Source of the DNA: an uncultured bacterium | Lineage (GTDB): Bacteria > Cyanobacteriota > Vampirovibrionia > Gastranaerophilales > Gastranaerophilaceae | Length of the DNA stretch: 64,000 nt | Assembly (NCBI GenBank): GCA_902761735.1 | Contig: CACWLL010000001.1 | Span: forward strand, 186,001-250,000 | Reading direction: 5' to 3' | Shown: positions 45,725-55,300 of the stretch, piece after piece | Numbering within the stretch: position 1 is the stretch's first letter | Layout: each line of letters opens with the position of its first letter | Position numbers and translations under genes: made by a program | Notes under the pieces: model-generated | Databases searched by the model: none | What the model was told of the DNA's origin: nothing | What the model saw: only the letters and a program-made list of their open reading frames with translations

Positions 45725-45919
45725 TTATTCAACAACTTCAACAAGGTGAGATACTTTATTTACCATACCCATAATTGTTGCTGAATTGTAATGTTCCACA
45801 ACTTGATCTTTTTTAGTTAAACCGAGTCCTCTTACAACTTTTTTCTGAGTTTCGGAAGCACCGATTAAACCTCTGACAAGTTTAATTTTTATTTGTTTAT
45901 TATCATTTTTCTTAGCCAT
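45725..45919 (-). CDS. rpmD: 50S ribosomal protein L30
   Basis: A 64-residue bacterial L30: IKIKLVRGLIGASETQKKVVRGLGLTKKDQVVEH, then MGMVNKVSHLVEVVE at the C-terminus. A short Lys/Asn-rich N-terminal tail precedes the core. AAGGAA lies upstream of the ATG. It sits in its usual place between rpsE and rplO. Confidence 0.95.
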   Translation of the reverse strand: MAKKNDNKQIKIKLVRGLIGASETQKKVVRGLGLTKKDQVVEHYNSATIMGMVNKVSHLVEVVE

Positions 45920-45980
45920 TTTAAATTTCCTTTTTTTTGTATTCCGACATTTTATGCGGAATAGTTTATCTGTTCTCTTA

Positions 45981-46643
45981 TTAGTTAAGCAATTCTGCCA
46001 TAGTTAAACCGCGTCTTTTTGCAACATCGTTGAACGGAGTCAACTTTTTCAATGCATCTAATGTTGCATTTGCTGCATTAAGAGGTGATTTTGAACCTAA
46101 AGATTTTGAAAGAATATTTTCAATACCTGCAAGTTCAAGAACTGAACGAACAGCACCACCTGCAATAATTCCGGTACCTTCTGAAGCCGGTCTTAACATA
46201 ACTGCACCTGCTCCTGATTTCCCTGTAATAGGGTGCGGAATTGTAGTCTTGAAAATAGGTACGGTTATAAGATTTTTTCTGCCATCAGCAATTGCTTTTT
46301 GAATAGCAATAATAACTTCGGCAGCCTTAGCACAACCTACACCGACTTGTCCTTTTTGATTACCTACAATAACAATTGCACGGAAGCTCAATTTTTTACC
46401 ACCCTTTACAACCTTTGTAACACGGCTGATTTGAACAACTCTTTCAGTCCATTCTGATTGTGGTTTTTCTTCCGTACTTTCGATTTTTTGTTTTCTTCCT
46501 CTGCCTCTTTTTGATTTAGCAGGTTTTTCTTCTGTTACAGCTTCAGCTTCAGCAGCTTCTGCCGTTTCAGCAACTTCAGCTGCATCTACAGTTTCGCTAA
46601 CTTCAGTTTCAACTGTTAATTCTTCTTTTTGTTCTTCTGACAT
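45981..46643 (-). CDS. rpsE: 30S ribosomal protein S5 with long acidic N-terminal extension
   Basis: A 220-residue S5. The core starts near residue 64 ([30 protein letters not shown]) and includes [36 protein letters not shown] and [19 protein letters not shown]. The first ~63 residues are an extra Glu/Ala-rich low-complexity segment ([19 protein letters not shown]) followed by a basic [11 protein letters not shown] stretch. That is about 50 residues longer at the N-terminus than typical S5. AAAGG precedes the ATG. rplR and the rest of the upstream spc operon are missing here; an unrelated membrane-protein gene lies upstream. Confidence 0.95.
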   Translation of the reverse strand: MSEEQKEELTVETEVSETVDAAEVAETAEAAEAEAVTEEKPAKSKRGRGRKQKIESTEEKPQSEWTERVVQISRVTKVVKGGKKLSFRAIVIVGNQKGQVGVGCAKAAEVIIAIQKAIADGRKNLITVPIFKTTIPHPITGKSGAGAVMLRPASEGTGIIAGGAVRSVLELAGIENILSKSLGSKSPLNAANATLDALKKLTPFNDVAKRRGLTMAELLN

Positions 46644-46716
46644 TGTAAATTTTACCTTTCATTAATTAGTTAATAACTCATTTTTTACGATTACAATCGG
46701 ATACACTTCCGACATC

Positions 46717-46745
46717 TCGTTATTTTATTTTATTGAATACGTCAA
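46717..46745 (-). promoter_or_regulatory. Possible promoter of the rpsE unit
   Basis: Minus-strand TTGACG (46745-46740) with a 17-nt spacer to TAACGA (46722-46717). The -35 is good and the -10 weak. A promoter is expected somewhere in this 239-nt gap because rpsE starts a separate unit. Confidence 0.35.
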
Positions 46746-46882
46746 AAAACACGCTAACTAAAGCTATTTGAAATCGTATTCGGGTTTTAACTTTTCTGAC
46801 AGGTTTTACAATAATACAAAAAAATATTAAAATCAAGCTTTTTGTTACAATTTGTAGTATCTAAAAACACACTAAGAATTTC

Positions 46883-47470
46883 TCACTTATTCAAATTTTC
46901 ATAAGAAATACATCTTACCCCAAGGGTCTTTGTATCATCACTATATCTGTCTATCTTTCCCGTTGAATAATTTATTGAATAATGTTCTCCTATCGCGAAT
47001 TTGTCACTTAGCCAAAAATTACCATTATCATATTGTGAGGCAAGAGGAAATTTAATTTTAGGAGATTTAATACAATAATTACTTACTCTTGAGGCTGCGG
47101 CAACACACTCATCCGGAATTTTACAGTTATCAATAAATGCCTGTTTAGATTTCGGAACATTCATATTCATAGCAAATACTCGGTGACAATTCTCAGAAGA
47201 AATCCATACAGACCATGCGTCATCTCTTGTCGGCAATCTCATTCCTCTTTTTGAACAATAAGCTGAAGCCTCGTTATATGTTAGCCTTAACCCCGCATCT
47301 TCACTTAAACAAAGTCCGCTATACAATGAAATGCAGTGCCTGTTGTTAATAGTCAACGGTAATTTTTTTGCCAATCGCCAAAAAGAATCGGATTTATATA
47401 CAACAACCAACACAAAAAGAGTTAATATCAAAATTCCGAGCAATATAAATTGTCTTTTAAATTCTTCCAC
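46883..47470 (-). CDS. Membrane-anchored protein with FGE/DUF1566-like domain
   Basis: A 195-residue protein with an N-terminal membrane helix (FILLGILILTLFVLVVVY). Its outer domain contains LTYNEASAYCSKRGMRLPTRDDAWSVW, FWLSDKF and TLGVRCISY. This order (cysteine, RLPT, FWxSD, VRC) is like formylglycine-generating-enzyme/SUMF and DUF1566 lectin-type folds. No catalytic assignment is possible. The start is GTG at 47468-47470, 6 nt after CGGAG; an upstream TTG (47491) overlaps a TATAAT-like -10 (47494-47499). It faces away from the divergent exported-protein gene. Confidence 0.65.
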   Translation of the reverse strand: MEEFKRQFILLGILILTLFVLVVVYKSDSFWRLAKKLPLTINNRHCISLYSGLCLSEDAGLRLTYNEASAYCSKRGMRLPTRDDAWSVWISSENCHRVFAMNMNVPKSKQAFIDNCKIPDECVAAASRVSNYCIKSPKIKFPLASQYDNGNFWLSDKFAIGEHYSINYSTGKIDRYSDDTKTLGVRCISYENLNK

Positions 47471-47562
47471 GATAAGCTCCGTATACCACAAGTTATTATA
47501 CTTGCAATTTTTGGAAAAATCAAATAATATAATAGATATATTTTTGAAAAGGAGAGTGTATC

Positions 47563-48243
47563 ATGAAAAGATTGTTAAGTATAATATGTGCATTATTTTT
47601 GTTTGCCCAAATGGCAATATCTGCACCATTTAACGCTAACGCAAAAACAAAAAGGATTCCGGCAGGAACTCAATTTACCCTTGAGCTTCTAAACCCTGTA
47701 ACCTCTACAACAAGAGCAGGAGCCGAATTTTCAGCAATACTTGTAACAGACCAAAAGGAAGATAAAGATATCATTTTACCTTCAGGTTCTCTTGTCAGAG
47801 GGACAGTAAAAAAAGTTATTCCGTCAAAAAGACTTTCCAAAGGTGCAGTAGTATATCTTGATTTTGACCACGTTGTAACACCTAACGGAAGACAGCTTCC
47901 ATTGTCATTAACAGTTGTAGGTCGTTCCGACATGACTATCGACGGAGGAATAACCACTACCAAAGGATACGGTGATGCAGTAAAACAAAATTGGCAAAAA
48001 ACAAAACGTATTGCAAAAAATGCTACCCAATGGGGAAAAGATACCGGTGACGACTTTTGGAACGGATACGGCAAAATTATTACCGTTCCGGCAGGTGTAA
48101 TTGGCGGCGGTATCGGTGGCGGCGGCTACTTCATCGGAGATAGCGTTGCAGACTTGATTCGCAAAGGGGAAGAAGTAAAAATAGACAAAGGAACAAAATT
48201 GCAAGTTATACTTGTCGACCCTATTGATGTTCCTGTAATATAG
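47563..48243 (+). CDS. Exported envelope protein with beta-rich and glycine-rich parts
   Basis: A 226-residue protein with a signal peptide (KRLLSIICALFLFAQMAISA, cleavage near 21). Residues about 28-130 are beta-rich (RIPAGTQFTLELLNPVTST, IILPSGSLVRGTVKKV, LPLSLTVVG) and resemble the barrel part of VirB10/TrbI-like proteins. A basic helix follows. A Gly-rich stretch (GVIGGGIGGGGYFIGDSVAD) could enter a membrane. GGAGAG precedes the ATG. Relation to secretion systems is a weak structural analogy only. Confidence 0.6.
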   Translation: MKRLLSIICALFLFAQMAISAPFNANAKTKRIPAGTQFTLELLNPVTSTTRAGAEFSAILVTDQKEDKDIILPSGSLVRGTVKKVIPSKRLSKGAVVYLDFDHVVTPNGRQLPLSLTVVGRSDMTIDGGITTTKGYGDAVKQNWQKTKRIAKNATQWGKDTGDDFWNGYGKIITVPAGVIGGGIGGGGYFIGDSVADLIRKGEEVKIDKGTKLQVILVDPIDVPVI

Positions 48244-48312
48244 ATTATGAGGTGCATCTTTTAGACGCACCTTGTAAACCTATAAAAATTTTATAAAGAT
48301 AAATTATTTCAT

Positions 48313-48321
48313 GCTATAATA
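48313..48321 (+). promoter_or_regulatory. Extended -10 promoter of glmS
   Basis: TGCTATAAT, a consensus extended -10. The predicted start near 48328 leaves a ~28-nt leader containing GGAGAG. No glmS ribozyme is visible in so short a leader. Confidence 0.6.
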
Positions 48322-48355
48322 AATTAGTAAAACATTTATGGAGAGATTTTAAGGT

Positions 48356-50200
48356 ATGTGTGGAATTGTTGGATATATTGGCGATAAGCCGGTAGTGGAT
48401 ATATTGTTAAACGGATTACAACAGCTTGAATACAGAGGCTACGATTCTGCCGGTGTTGCCGTTATGTGTGAAAATAAAATCAATGTTTATAAAGCTGAAG
48501 GGAAATTGGAAAATCTTAGCTCTGAATTATTGATACACAAAGATGAATACAAAAATTCAACAATGGGTATAGGGCACATACGTTGGGCTACTCACGGAGC
48601 ACCAAATGTTATAAATGCACATCCTCATACCTGTAACTGCGGAAGCCTTGTTATTGTACATAACGGCATTATTGAAAATTACAAAGAGCTAAAATCCGAA
48701 TTAGAAAAAAAGGGTGCAAAATTTCGTTCTCAAACAGACACAGAAGCGGTTGCTCATTTAATAGCATATATTTATAATGAAACAAAAAATCTGACGGAAG
48801 CCGTAAGACTTGCTGCACAAAAGATTGACGGAGCTTATGCTTTATGTGTTATGCATAGCGATAAGAAAGACGAGCTTGTTGCGACAAAGCGTAATGCACC
48901 ATTACTTGTAGGTGTAGGAGAGAATGAATATTATGTAGCTTCTGATGTACCTGCAACCATTCCTTATACAAAAAAGGCTATGTACTTAAATGACAATCAA
49001 ATAGTGACTCTTACAAGGCAATCAATGACTCTTATTGATTCCGAAGGTAACGAATTACCTAAAAAGGTTGAAACTTTACCGTGGGAGCCTGTTGCATTAA
49101 GCAAAATGGGATATAAGCACTTTATGCTTAAAGAAATCCACGAACAACCTGATGTTATTAGAAACGTACTCACAGGGAAAATTCACTCCTCAGATGAACC
49201 TATTATTTTGAATGAAGTAAAATTAACAAAAGAATCTTTAAAAAATCTGAATCGCATACAAATTATTGCATGTGGAACATCGCTTCACGCAGCGATGATA
49301 GGGAAATATATTATAGAAGATTTTTGTGGAATTGCGGTTGACGTTGAAGCTTCCAGTGAATATATATACAGAAAAACAGTAACCGACGAACATACTCTTG
49401 TTATTGGGGTTTCTCAATCAGGAGAAACTGCAGATACTCTTACGGCAATAAAACAATCAAAAGCAAGAGGCTCTCATATACTTATTATTACAAACAGACC
49501 TGACAGTGCAATGGCTAGAGAAGCTGACAGCTTGTTATCAGTTAACGCAGGAATTGAAGTTTCCGTTGCCGCTACGAAATCGTACATGGCACAATTAGTT
49601 TCTTTCTATTTGTTAGCCATATATATGGCAGAAATCAAAGGAAACATGAACACAGAAGCATTGAAAACATTGAAATCTGACTTGACGCTTGTGCCTCAAA
49701 AAATCGAACAAATTCTTTCTCATAAAGAATACATTCAAAAATGTGCACAATATTACGCTAACACAAAAGATTTTATATATGTAGCCAGAGGAATTAACTA
49801 TCCGACAGCATTGGAAGGCGCATTAAAACTTAAAGAAATCAGTTATATAAATGCAACAGGATATCCCGCAGGTGAACTTAAACACGGACCTATTGCAATG
49901 CTTGACGAATCCATGCCTGTACTGTCAATTTTGATGAAGGGCAGCGTATACGAAAAATTACTGTCTAACAGCGAAGAAGCTAAAGCGAGAAATGCAAGAA
50001 TGATTGCTCTAACAAATTCAAAAGACGAAAAATTGAAAGATTTATTTGATTTTATAATAGAAGTTCCTGAAATACAGGAGCTACTTTCACCGCTTATTGC
50101 AATTGTTCCGCTTCAATTGATTGCTTATTATATTTCCGAATACTTAGGCAAGGACGTAGACCAACCGAGAAATCTTGCAAAATCTGTAACGGTGGAATAA
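48356..50200 (+). CDS. glmS: Glucosamine-6-phosphate synthase (glutamine-hydrolysing)
   Basis: A 614-residue enzyme making glucosamine-6-phosphate from fructose-6-phosphate and glutamine, the entry to peptidoglycan and LPS amino sugars. The N-terminal glutaminase starts MCGIVGYIGD with Cys2 as nucleophile, and has GHIRWATHGAPNVINAHPH. Two SIS domains follow (ACGTSLHAAMIGKYI, GVSQSGETADTLTA, VAATKSYMAQLVSFY). The C-terminal end DVDQPRNLAKSVTVE is intact. The short leader leaves no room for a glmS riboswitch. A 52-codon ORF is coupled to its stop. Confidence 0.97.
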   Translation: MCGIVGYIGDKPVVDILLNGLQQLEYRGYDSAGVAVMCENKINVYKAEGKLENLSSELLIHKDEYKNSTMGIGHIRWATHGAPNVINAHPHTCNCGSLVIVHNGIIENYKELKSELEKKGAKFRSQTDTEAVAHLIAYIYNETKNLTEAVRLAAQKIDGAYALCVMHSDKKDELVATKRNAPLLVGVGENEYYVASDVPATIPYTKKAMYLNDNQIVTLTRQSMTLIDSEGNELPKKVETLPWEPVALSKMGYKHFMLKEIHEQPDVIRNVLTGKIHSSDEPIILNEVKLTKESLKNLNRIQIIACGTSLHAAMIGKYIIEDFCGIAVDVEASSEYIYRKTVTDEHTLVIGVSQSGETADTLTAIKQSKARGSHILIITNRPDSAMAREADSLLSVNAGIEVSVAATKSYMAQLVSFYLLAIYMAEIKGNMNTEALKTLKSDLTLVPQKIEQILSHKEYIQKCAQYYANTKDFIYVARGINYPTALEGALKLKEISYINATGYPAGELKHGPIAMLDESMPVLSILMKGSVYEKLLSNSEEAKARNARMIALTNSKDEKLKDLFDFIIEVPEIQELLSPLIAIVPLQLIAYYISEYLGKDVDQPRNLAKSVTVE

Positions 50201-50358
50201 TGATAATATCTGATGTTATAAAATTAAAACTTGAAAAACCTATAACAAATAAGCAGATTGAAACGGCTTTTAAAGACTTAAAATTAAATGTATTACGATG
50301 GGCTATAACCGAAGTAAATGATGACGTTTTTACAATAAGAGCAGCTATAATTAAGTAA
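50200..50358 (+). CDS. Small ORF, 52 residues, coupled to glmS
   Basis: Its ATG overlaps the glmS TAA by one base (TAATG), and a perfect terminator starts 4 nt after its stop, so it is the last cistron of the glmS transcript. The product starts MIISDVIKLKLEKPITNKQI and includes LNVLRWAITEVNDDVFTIRA. It is soluble and would form an alpha/beta fold. It ends in IRAAIIK. No known family recognised. Position suggests a role with amino-sugar synthesis. Confidence 0.65.
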   Translation: MIISDVIKLKLEKPITNKQIETAFKDLKLNVLRWAITEVNDDVFTIRAAIIK

Positions 50359-50361
50359 CAC

Positions 50362-50393
50362 AAAAGCGGGAAGCAAAAATACTTCCCGCTTTT
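50362..50393. terminator. Terminator of the glmS unit
   Basis: Perfect 12-bp stem AAAAGCGGGAAG/CTTCCCGCTTTT with an 8-nt loop. The gene at 50410 converges on it, so it can act both ways. Confidence 0.85.
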
Positions 50394-50409
50394 ATATTTA
50401 TAATGCATT

Positions 50410-50970
50410 TTATACGATAAAATCACCCGGGATTTTAATTTTTGTGAGTTTTTCTTTTGCTTTATTTAGTTCAGTAGCTAACAGTTCCGACTTAGCTTGC
50501 ATATTTTGTGCAATAACTGCAAATTTATCTGCAACCTCATTCTTTCCGCTTGCTCGCATTAGTTCAACTTTTTTATTTGCATTTGCCATTCTTAAATTTG
50601 AACGCTCAAGCTGTTCTGATAATAAAGCTATCGAATTACTTAATTGGTCACGCTTATGTAAAGTTATAAGAGTATTTGCTATTTGTTTAGGACTCATTTT
50701 TTTAAAGAATTCTTTAAAATCTCTTGTTACGGCAACTGCAATTTCTTCATCACCTGAACAAATTGAAGTACTATGATAAAATAAACCGTCAAAATCACTG
50801 TTACGAGATGCCCCTGATACTACAAAATCCGGAAGTCCCGGAACTTTTTCTTCAAGAATTTTTGCAACTTCTTTAACTTTACCTTTTGGTAAGGCTACAC
50901 CACCGGCATTAATGAAAGAGCCTTGAAATGATTGCTGACTTAAATTTGGTTGATTTAATAATACGTGCAT
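50410..50970 (-). CDS. Unknown protein with N-terminal SFQGSF motif and coiled coil
   Basis: A 186-residue protein starting MHVLLNQPNLSQQSFQGSF. The Asn/Gln leader plus an S-F-x-G motif at residues 14-17 resembles other lineage-specific proteins here. A central alpha/beta part (VPGLPDFVVSGASRNSDFDG, CSGDEEIAVAVTRDF) is followed by a coiled coil from about residue 105 to 175. AGGAG lies 6 nt before the ATG. No known domain assigned. Confidence 0.65.
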   Translation of the reverse strand: MHVLLNQPNLSQQSFQGSFINAGGVALPKGKVKEVAKILEEKVPGLPDFVVSGASRNSDFDGLFYHSTSICSGDEEIAVAVTRDFKEFFKKMSPKQIANTLITLHKRDQLSNSIALLSEQLERSNLRMANANKKVELMRASGKNEVADKFAVIAQNMQAKSELLATELNKAKEKLTKIKIPGDFIV

Positions 50971-51098
50971 ATTTTACTCCTATTTTATTTCAATTTAGTA
51001 TGAAAATTTAAAAGTCCTAAATATATATTTTTGCTATTATTTAAAAATTCTTTTCACAAAAATTAATATTTCGGCAGATATTGTTTTGTAACGCCGTA

Positions 51099-51127
51099 TT
51101 GCAGGAGATTGAAAGAAATGTTATAAT
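51099..51127 (+). promoter_or_regulatory. Promoter of the HNH-protein gene
   Basis: TTGCAG (51099-51104), 17-nt spacer, TATAAT (51122-51127) with a TGt extension. This is one of the best-matching promoters in the window. It predicts a ~47-nt leader. Confidence 0.65.
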
Positions 51128-51180
51128 ATTAATGTGGAATTAAATTCGGTATTTTAAAAGTTTGCTGCAATCCGGGAATT

Positions 51181-52221
51181 ATGAAAAAGAAAACAATTAT
51201 AACAGAAGAAAATTATCTTAAATACTATTATGACATACCCTACGAAGGCTCAACTTCCGCAGGCAAACCCTTGCGGAAGCTAAGAAATATAACCTGCCCC
51301 TATACCGGTATAAAAATTGTACCGGGGACAGCCCTAAAACCATTCGAAAAAGGATTAAGTTCCTGTGAAAATGTAAGCGATGTCGTCAATTTATTATCAG
51401 AATACTCCGACAATTTACTTCCTACCGAAAAATCCGTATATGCAATATTTAAAGATTTCGCAGCACTAAATCCATACGATAACACTCAAAATTGCCTTCA
51501 AATGATATATACAAATTGTCTGAGAAAATTAAAACTTGAAGAATTTGAAGTTCTTGATGAAGTAGACCGATTATCAAAAAAATTATCCCCGACAACAGCC
51601 CTTAAATTAAGAGAAAAGACAACAAAATGCCGACAACTTATATTGAACGATAACCAAAAAGACTCCTTTAAGCGTAAAGCTTTTTTAAGTTCACTTGATG
51701 AAATTGAGCCTAAAGACAATGAGCAGGAAATATTTAACGATATAAAAAATAAAGCACTGTTTCTCCCTACTTCCGGAAGCAGCAAAAATGCTTTTGTCGT
51801 AAAATATTCCGGCAGAACACAAACGGAAGCCGCTCGCCGTATTTTCATTGCATCAACCGGTTCTATTGAACATATAGTTCCACAATCGTACGGAGGACTT
51901 AATACAATTGGGAATTTTCTTTGGACTACAGCAAGCGGCAACAGATTCAGAGAGAATATGCCTCTGCCTTGGTACATAAAAAGATTTCCAAAAATTCCTA
52001 ATTATGCACAAAAGTATATTGATGACGTTATAAGAGAAATCCATAACGGAAAACTTGAAGGCAACGAAACATATCCGTATAAAATTAAACAGAAATTATT
52101 AGACGCATCTGAGGGGAGGATTTTAATAAGTTTATCAGGCTATAAGTATACTGAAGCCGCAGCCGCAGAAGCCGAAAGAGAATATCACAACAGATGGGAT
52201 AAATACAGGTCGAATGATTAA
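51181..52221 (+). CDS. HNH-nuclease-like protein
   Basis: A 346-residue protein. Near residues 225-265 it has SIEHIVPQSYGGLNTIGNFL followed by GNRFRENMPLPWY: the EH-x-P, GG-x-N and N-x-x-R pattern of HNH/beta-beta-alpha-metal nucleases, with the last His replaced by Asn/Arg. An N-terminal CPYTGIKIVPG might be half of a zinc site. The rest is helical and charged. No methyltransferase, integrase or toxin partner is adjacent, so a role in restriction, recombination or defence is unproven. It has a strong promoter of its own. Confidence 0.6.
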   Translation: MKKKTIITEENYLKYYYDIPYEGSTSAGKPLRKLRNITCPYTGIKIVPGTALKPFEKGLSSCENVSDVVNLLSEYSDNLLPTEKSVYAIFKDFAALNPYDNTQNCLQMIYTNCLRKLKLEEFEVLDEVDRLSKKLSPTTALKLREKTTKCRQLILNDNQKDSFKRKAFLSSLDEIEPKDNEQEIFNDIKNKALFLPTSGSSKNAFVVKYSGRTQTEAARRIFIASTGSIEHIVPQSYGGLNTIGNFLWTTASGNRFRENMPLPWYIKRFPKIPNYAQKYIDDVIREIHNGKLEGNETYPYKIKQKLLDASEGRILISLSGYKYTEAAAAEAEREYHNRWDKYRSND

Positions 52222-52290
52222 ATTATATTTGGCTTTAAAAATATTTACGATATAAAAATTTACATATACTGAAAAAAGTTTTTTTCGTAT

Positions 52291-52298
52291 GCTAACAT
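52291..52298 (+). promoter_or_regulatory. Extended -10 promoter of dnaE (leaderless)
   Basis: TGCTAACAT (the T is at 52290): TGn plus TAACAT, ending 6 nt before the dnaE ATG at 52305. Only a weak AAGA precedes the ATG. Confidence 0.5.
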
Positions 52299-52304
52299 AA
52301 GAAT

Positions 52305-55300
52305 ATGACTAACAGACCTTACGTGCCGCTTCATGTCCACAGCGAATATTCGTTATTGGACGGTGCAATCAGAATAAAAGATTTAATAAATTTTGCAAAA
52401 GAAAAGGGAATGCCTGCCGTTGCCCTGACCGACCACGGGGTTATGTACGGAGATATGGAATTATACACAACAGCGAGAGAAAATGGGATAAAGCCAATTC
52501 TCGGTTGCGAATTTTACGTACACAACGGTGACATTGAGGAAAGAGATAAGCTTAACAATCCTTGCTATCACCTTGTTTTGTTAGTCAAAGACAAAGTAGG
52601 CTATCAAAACCTTATAAAATTAACTTCTATTGCTTGGTGTAAAGGAAGATATGTTCATCCCCGCATAAATTGGGAATTATTAGAAAAACACCACGAAGGA
52701 TTAATCTGCCTCTCTGCATGTTTAGGCGGTGAAGTCTTACAAAATCTGTTAAAGGGAGATAAGGAAAAAGCCTTTGCGGTAGCCAAAAAATATAAAGAAC
52801 TGTTTGGAGATGACTATTATATAGAACTTCAAGACCACGGATTGGAAGACCAAAAACGCACAAATCCTGATTTGATAAAAATTGCGAAAGATTTAGATTT
52901 GCAAATGGTTATCACAAACGACTCGCACTATTTGCACAGAGAAGATGCCGATATGCATGATACCTTGTTATGCATGCAAACAAACAGTGACAAAGATGAC
53001 CCGAACAGATTTCATTTTCCGAATAACGAATTTTATGTAAAAACTGCGGAAGATCTTAGAGATGCCTTTAAGTGGATGGATTCGGATATGTTTGATAAGT
53101 GCATCCAAAATACCGTTGATATTGCAGAAAAATGTCACTTAATGTTAGAACTTGGTAAAAGTCCTCTGCCGGATTACAAAGTACCGGCAGGACACACTCT
53201 TGAATCCTATTTTGAATACCTTGTCTATGAAGGTATAAAAAAACGTTACGGAGAAATAACTCCTGACCTAAAAGAACGTACCGATTATGAAATCGGAGTA
53301 ATAGAGCAAATGGGATTTTCTGCATATTTCCTAATCACATGGGACTTTATTCACTATGCAAAAACCCACGGCATTCCGGTAGGACCGGGACGTGGTTCAG
53401 CCGCAGGGTCAATTGTTGCTTATGCACTTGAAATTACAGATCTTGACCCGATACAACATAAACTGTTGTTTGAAAGATTCTTAAATCCCGAACGTTTTAC
53501 AATGCCCGATATTGATATAGACTTTTGTATTGAACGCAGAGGAGAAGTTATCGATTATGTAACTCAAAAATATGGCGAAGACCGAGTTTGTCAGATTATT
53601 ACCTTTGGCACCTATGCCGCAAAAGCTGCATTCAAGGGTGTTGCCCGAATATTAAGAATTCCGTTTTCAGAGAGTAATCGTCTTGCCGGACTAATTGACC
53701 CTGCAATAGAACTTGCTCAAAGCATAAACGAAAAAGCCAAAACATTAAAAGAAGCGATGAATTATGAGGGCTCAGAGCTAAGAGAGTTATATGATAAAGA
53801 TGAACAAATTCCGGCAGGAGATCCGGAAGAACACAAGACCGTCGGCATGAAAAAATTAATAGACCTTGCCATCGGGATTGAGGGTATTAAAAATAATACA
53901 GGTACACACGCAGCGGGGGTTATTATTGCCCCACAACCGCTGGATGAAATTATCCCTGTACAACCTTCAAAAGATGGCATCGTTCAGACAGGTTATCCTC
54001 CTCACGACGTAACAGAAGTCTTAAGCTTATTAAAAATGGACTTTTTGGGCTTGAGGAACATTACAACAATATATAAGACTGTTGACTTGATTAAACAAGA
54101 GCAGGGTATTGAGTTGGATATAAACAATATCCCATTAGACGACAAACCTGTATACGATATGCTAATGAGCGGGGATACGGATGGAGTTTTCCAGCTTGAA
54201 TCTCAAGGGATGAAAAATCTTGTAAAAAAATTAAAACCTGACGTATTTGAAGATTTAGGCGCTTTAGTTGCACTGTTTAGACCGGGACCTTTAGACTCCG
54301 GTATGGTGGATAACTTTGTCGAAAGAAAACACGGCCGTCAAGCTATTACATATGCACATCCTCTGCTTGAGCCTGTGTTAAAAGACACCTATGGAACAAT
54401 TGTATATCAGGAACAAATTATGCAAGTGTTCCAAACTCTTGCAGATTACACCCTCGGTCAAGCGGATATGGTTCGCCGAATGATGGGTAAGAAAAAAGTC
54501 GACGAAATGGAAAAGCAAAAAGGGAAGTTTATTGAACGTTCCGCCCAACACGGTATGTCAGCAGAAGCTGCAACAAACTTATTTAACCAGATTTTAGCGT
54601 TTGCGTCATATTGCTTTAACCGAAGCCACTCTGCAGCATACGCATTTGTTGCTTACCAAACTGCATATTTAAAATGCCATTATCCAGTCGAATACTTGTC
54701 GGCACTTTTATCCAGTGTTTCAGGGGAACAGGAAAAAACCCAATTATACATTGAAGAAGCACAGAAAAAAGGGATTAAAGTTCTTCCCCCTGATATAAAT
54801 CACTCGGTTGCAACATTTACGCCTGATGAAAAAAACATCAGATTCGGACTTGCTTCAATCAAACAGGTTGGAGAAGGGGTTATTGATAACATTATAAAAG
54901 AGAGAGAAGCAAACGGGCCTTATAAATCTATATATGACTTTATCAAAAGAGTTGACTCAAAATGTTGTAATAAAAAGACCTTGGAAGGTCTGATTAAATC
55001 CGGAGCTTTTTCAACAATTGAAAAAAGCAGAAAACAATTATGGGAGAACATAGAATATATTACGGCAACGGCATCAAAAGAAGCTAAAGCAAAAGAATCA
55101 GGGCAAACAAGCCTATTTGATATGTTGGGAGATTCTTCAACCGTTGATGATGCAAAATTCCAACTTGCAGGTTCCGATGAAGAATACGACCAAAGACAAA
55201 TTCAGTTATTTGAAAAAGAATTTTTAGGTTTTTACGTCACGAGTCATCCGTTGTCAACAATTAGAGATAAGTTGCCATTCTTGATGACTCATAAAATATC

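Noticed and set aside
48322-48355. glmS ribozyme upstream of glmS
   Set aside because: The predicted leader is only about 28 nt, far too short for the ribozyme, and no matching sequence lies in the whole 112-nt gap.
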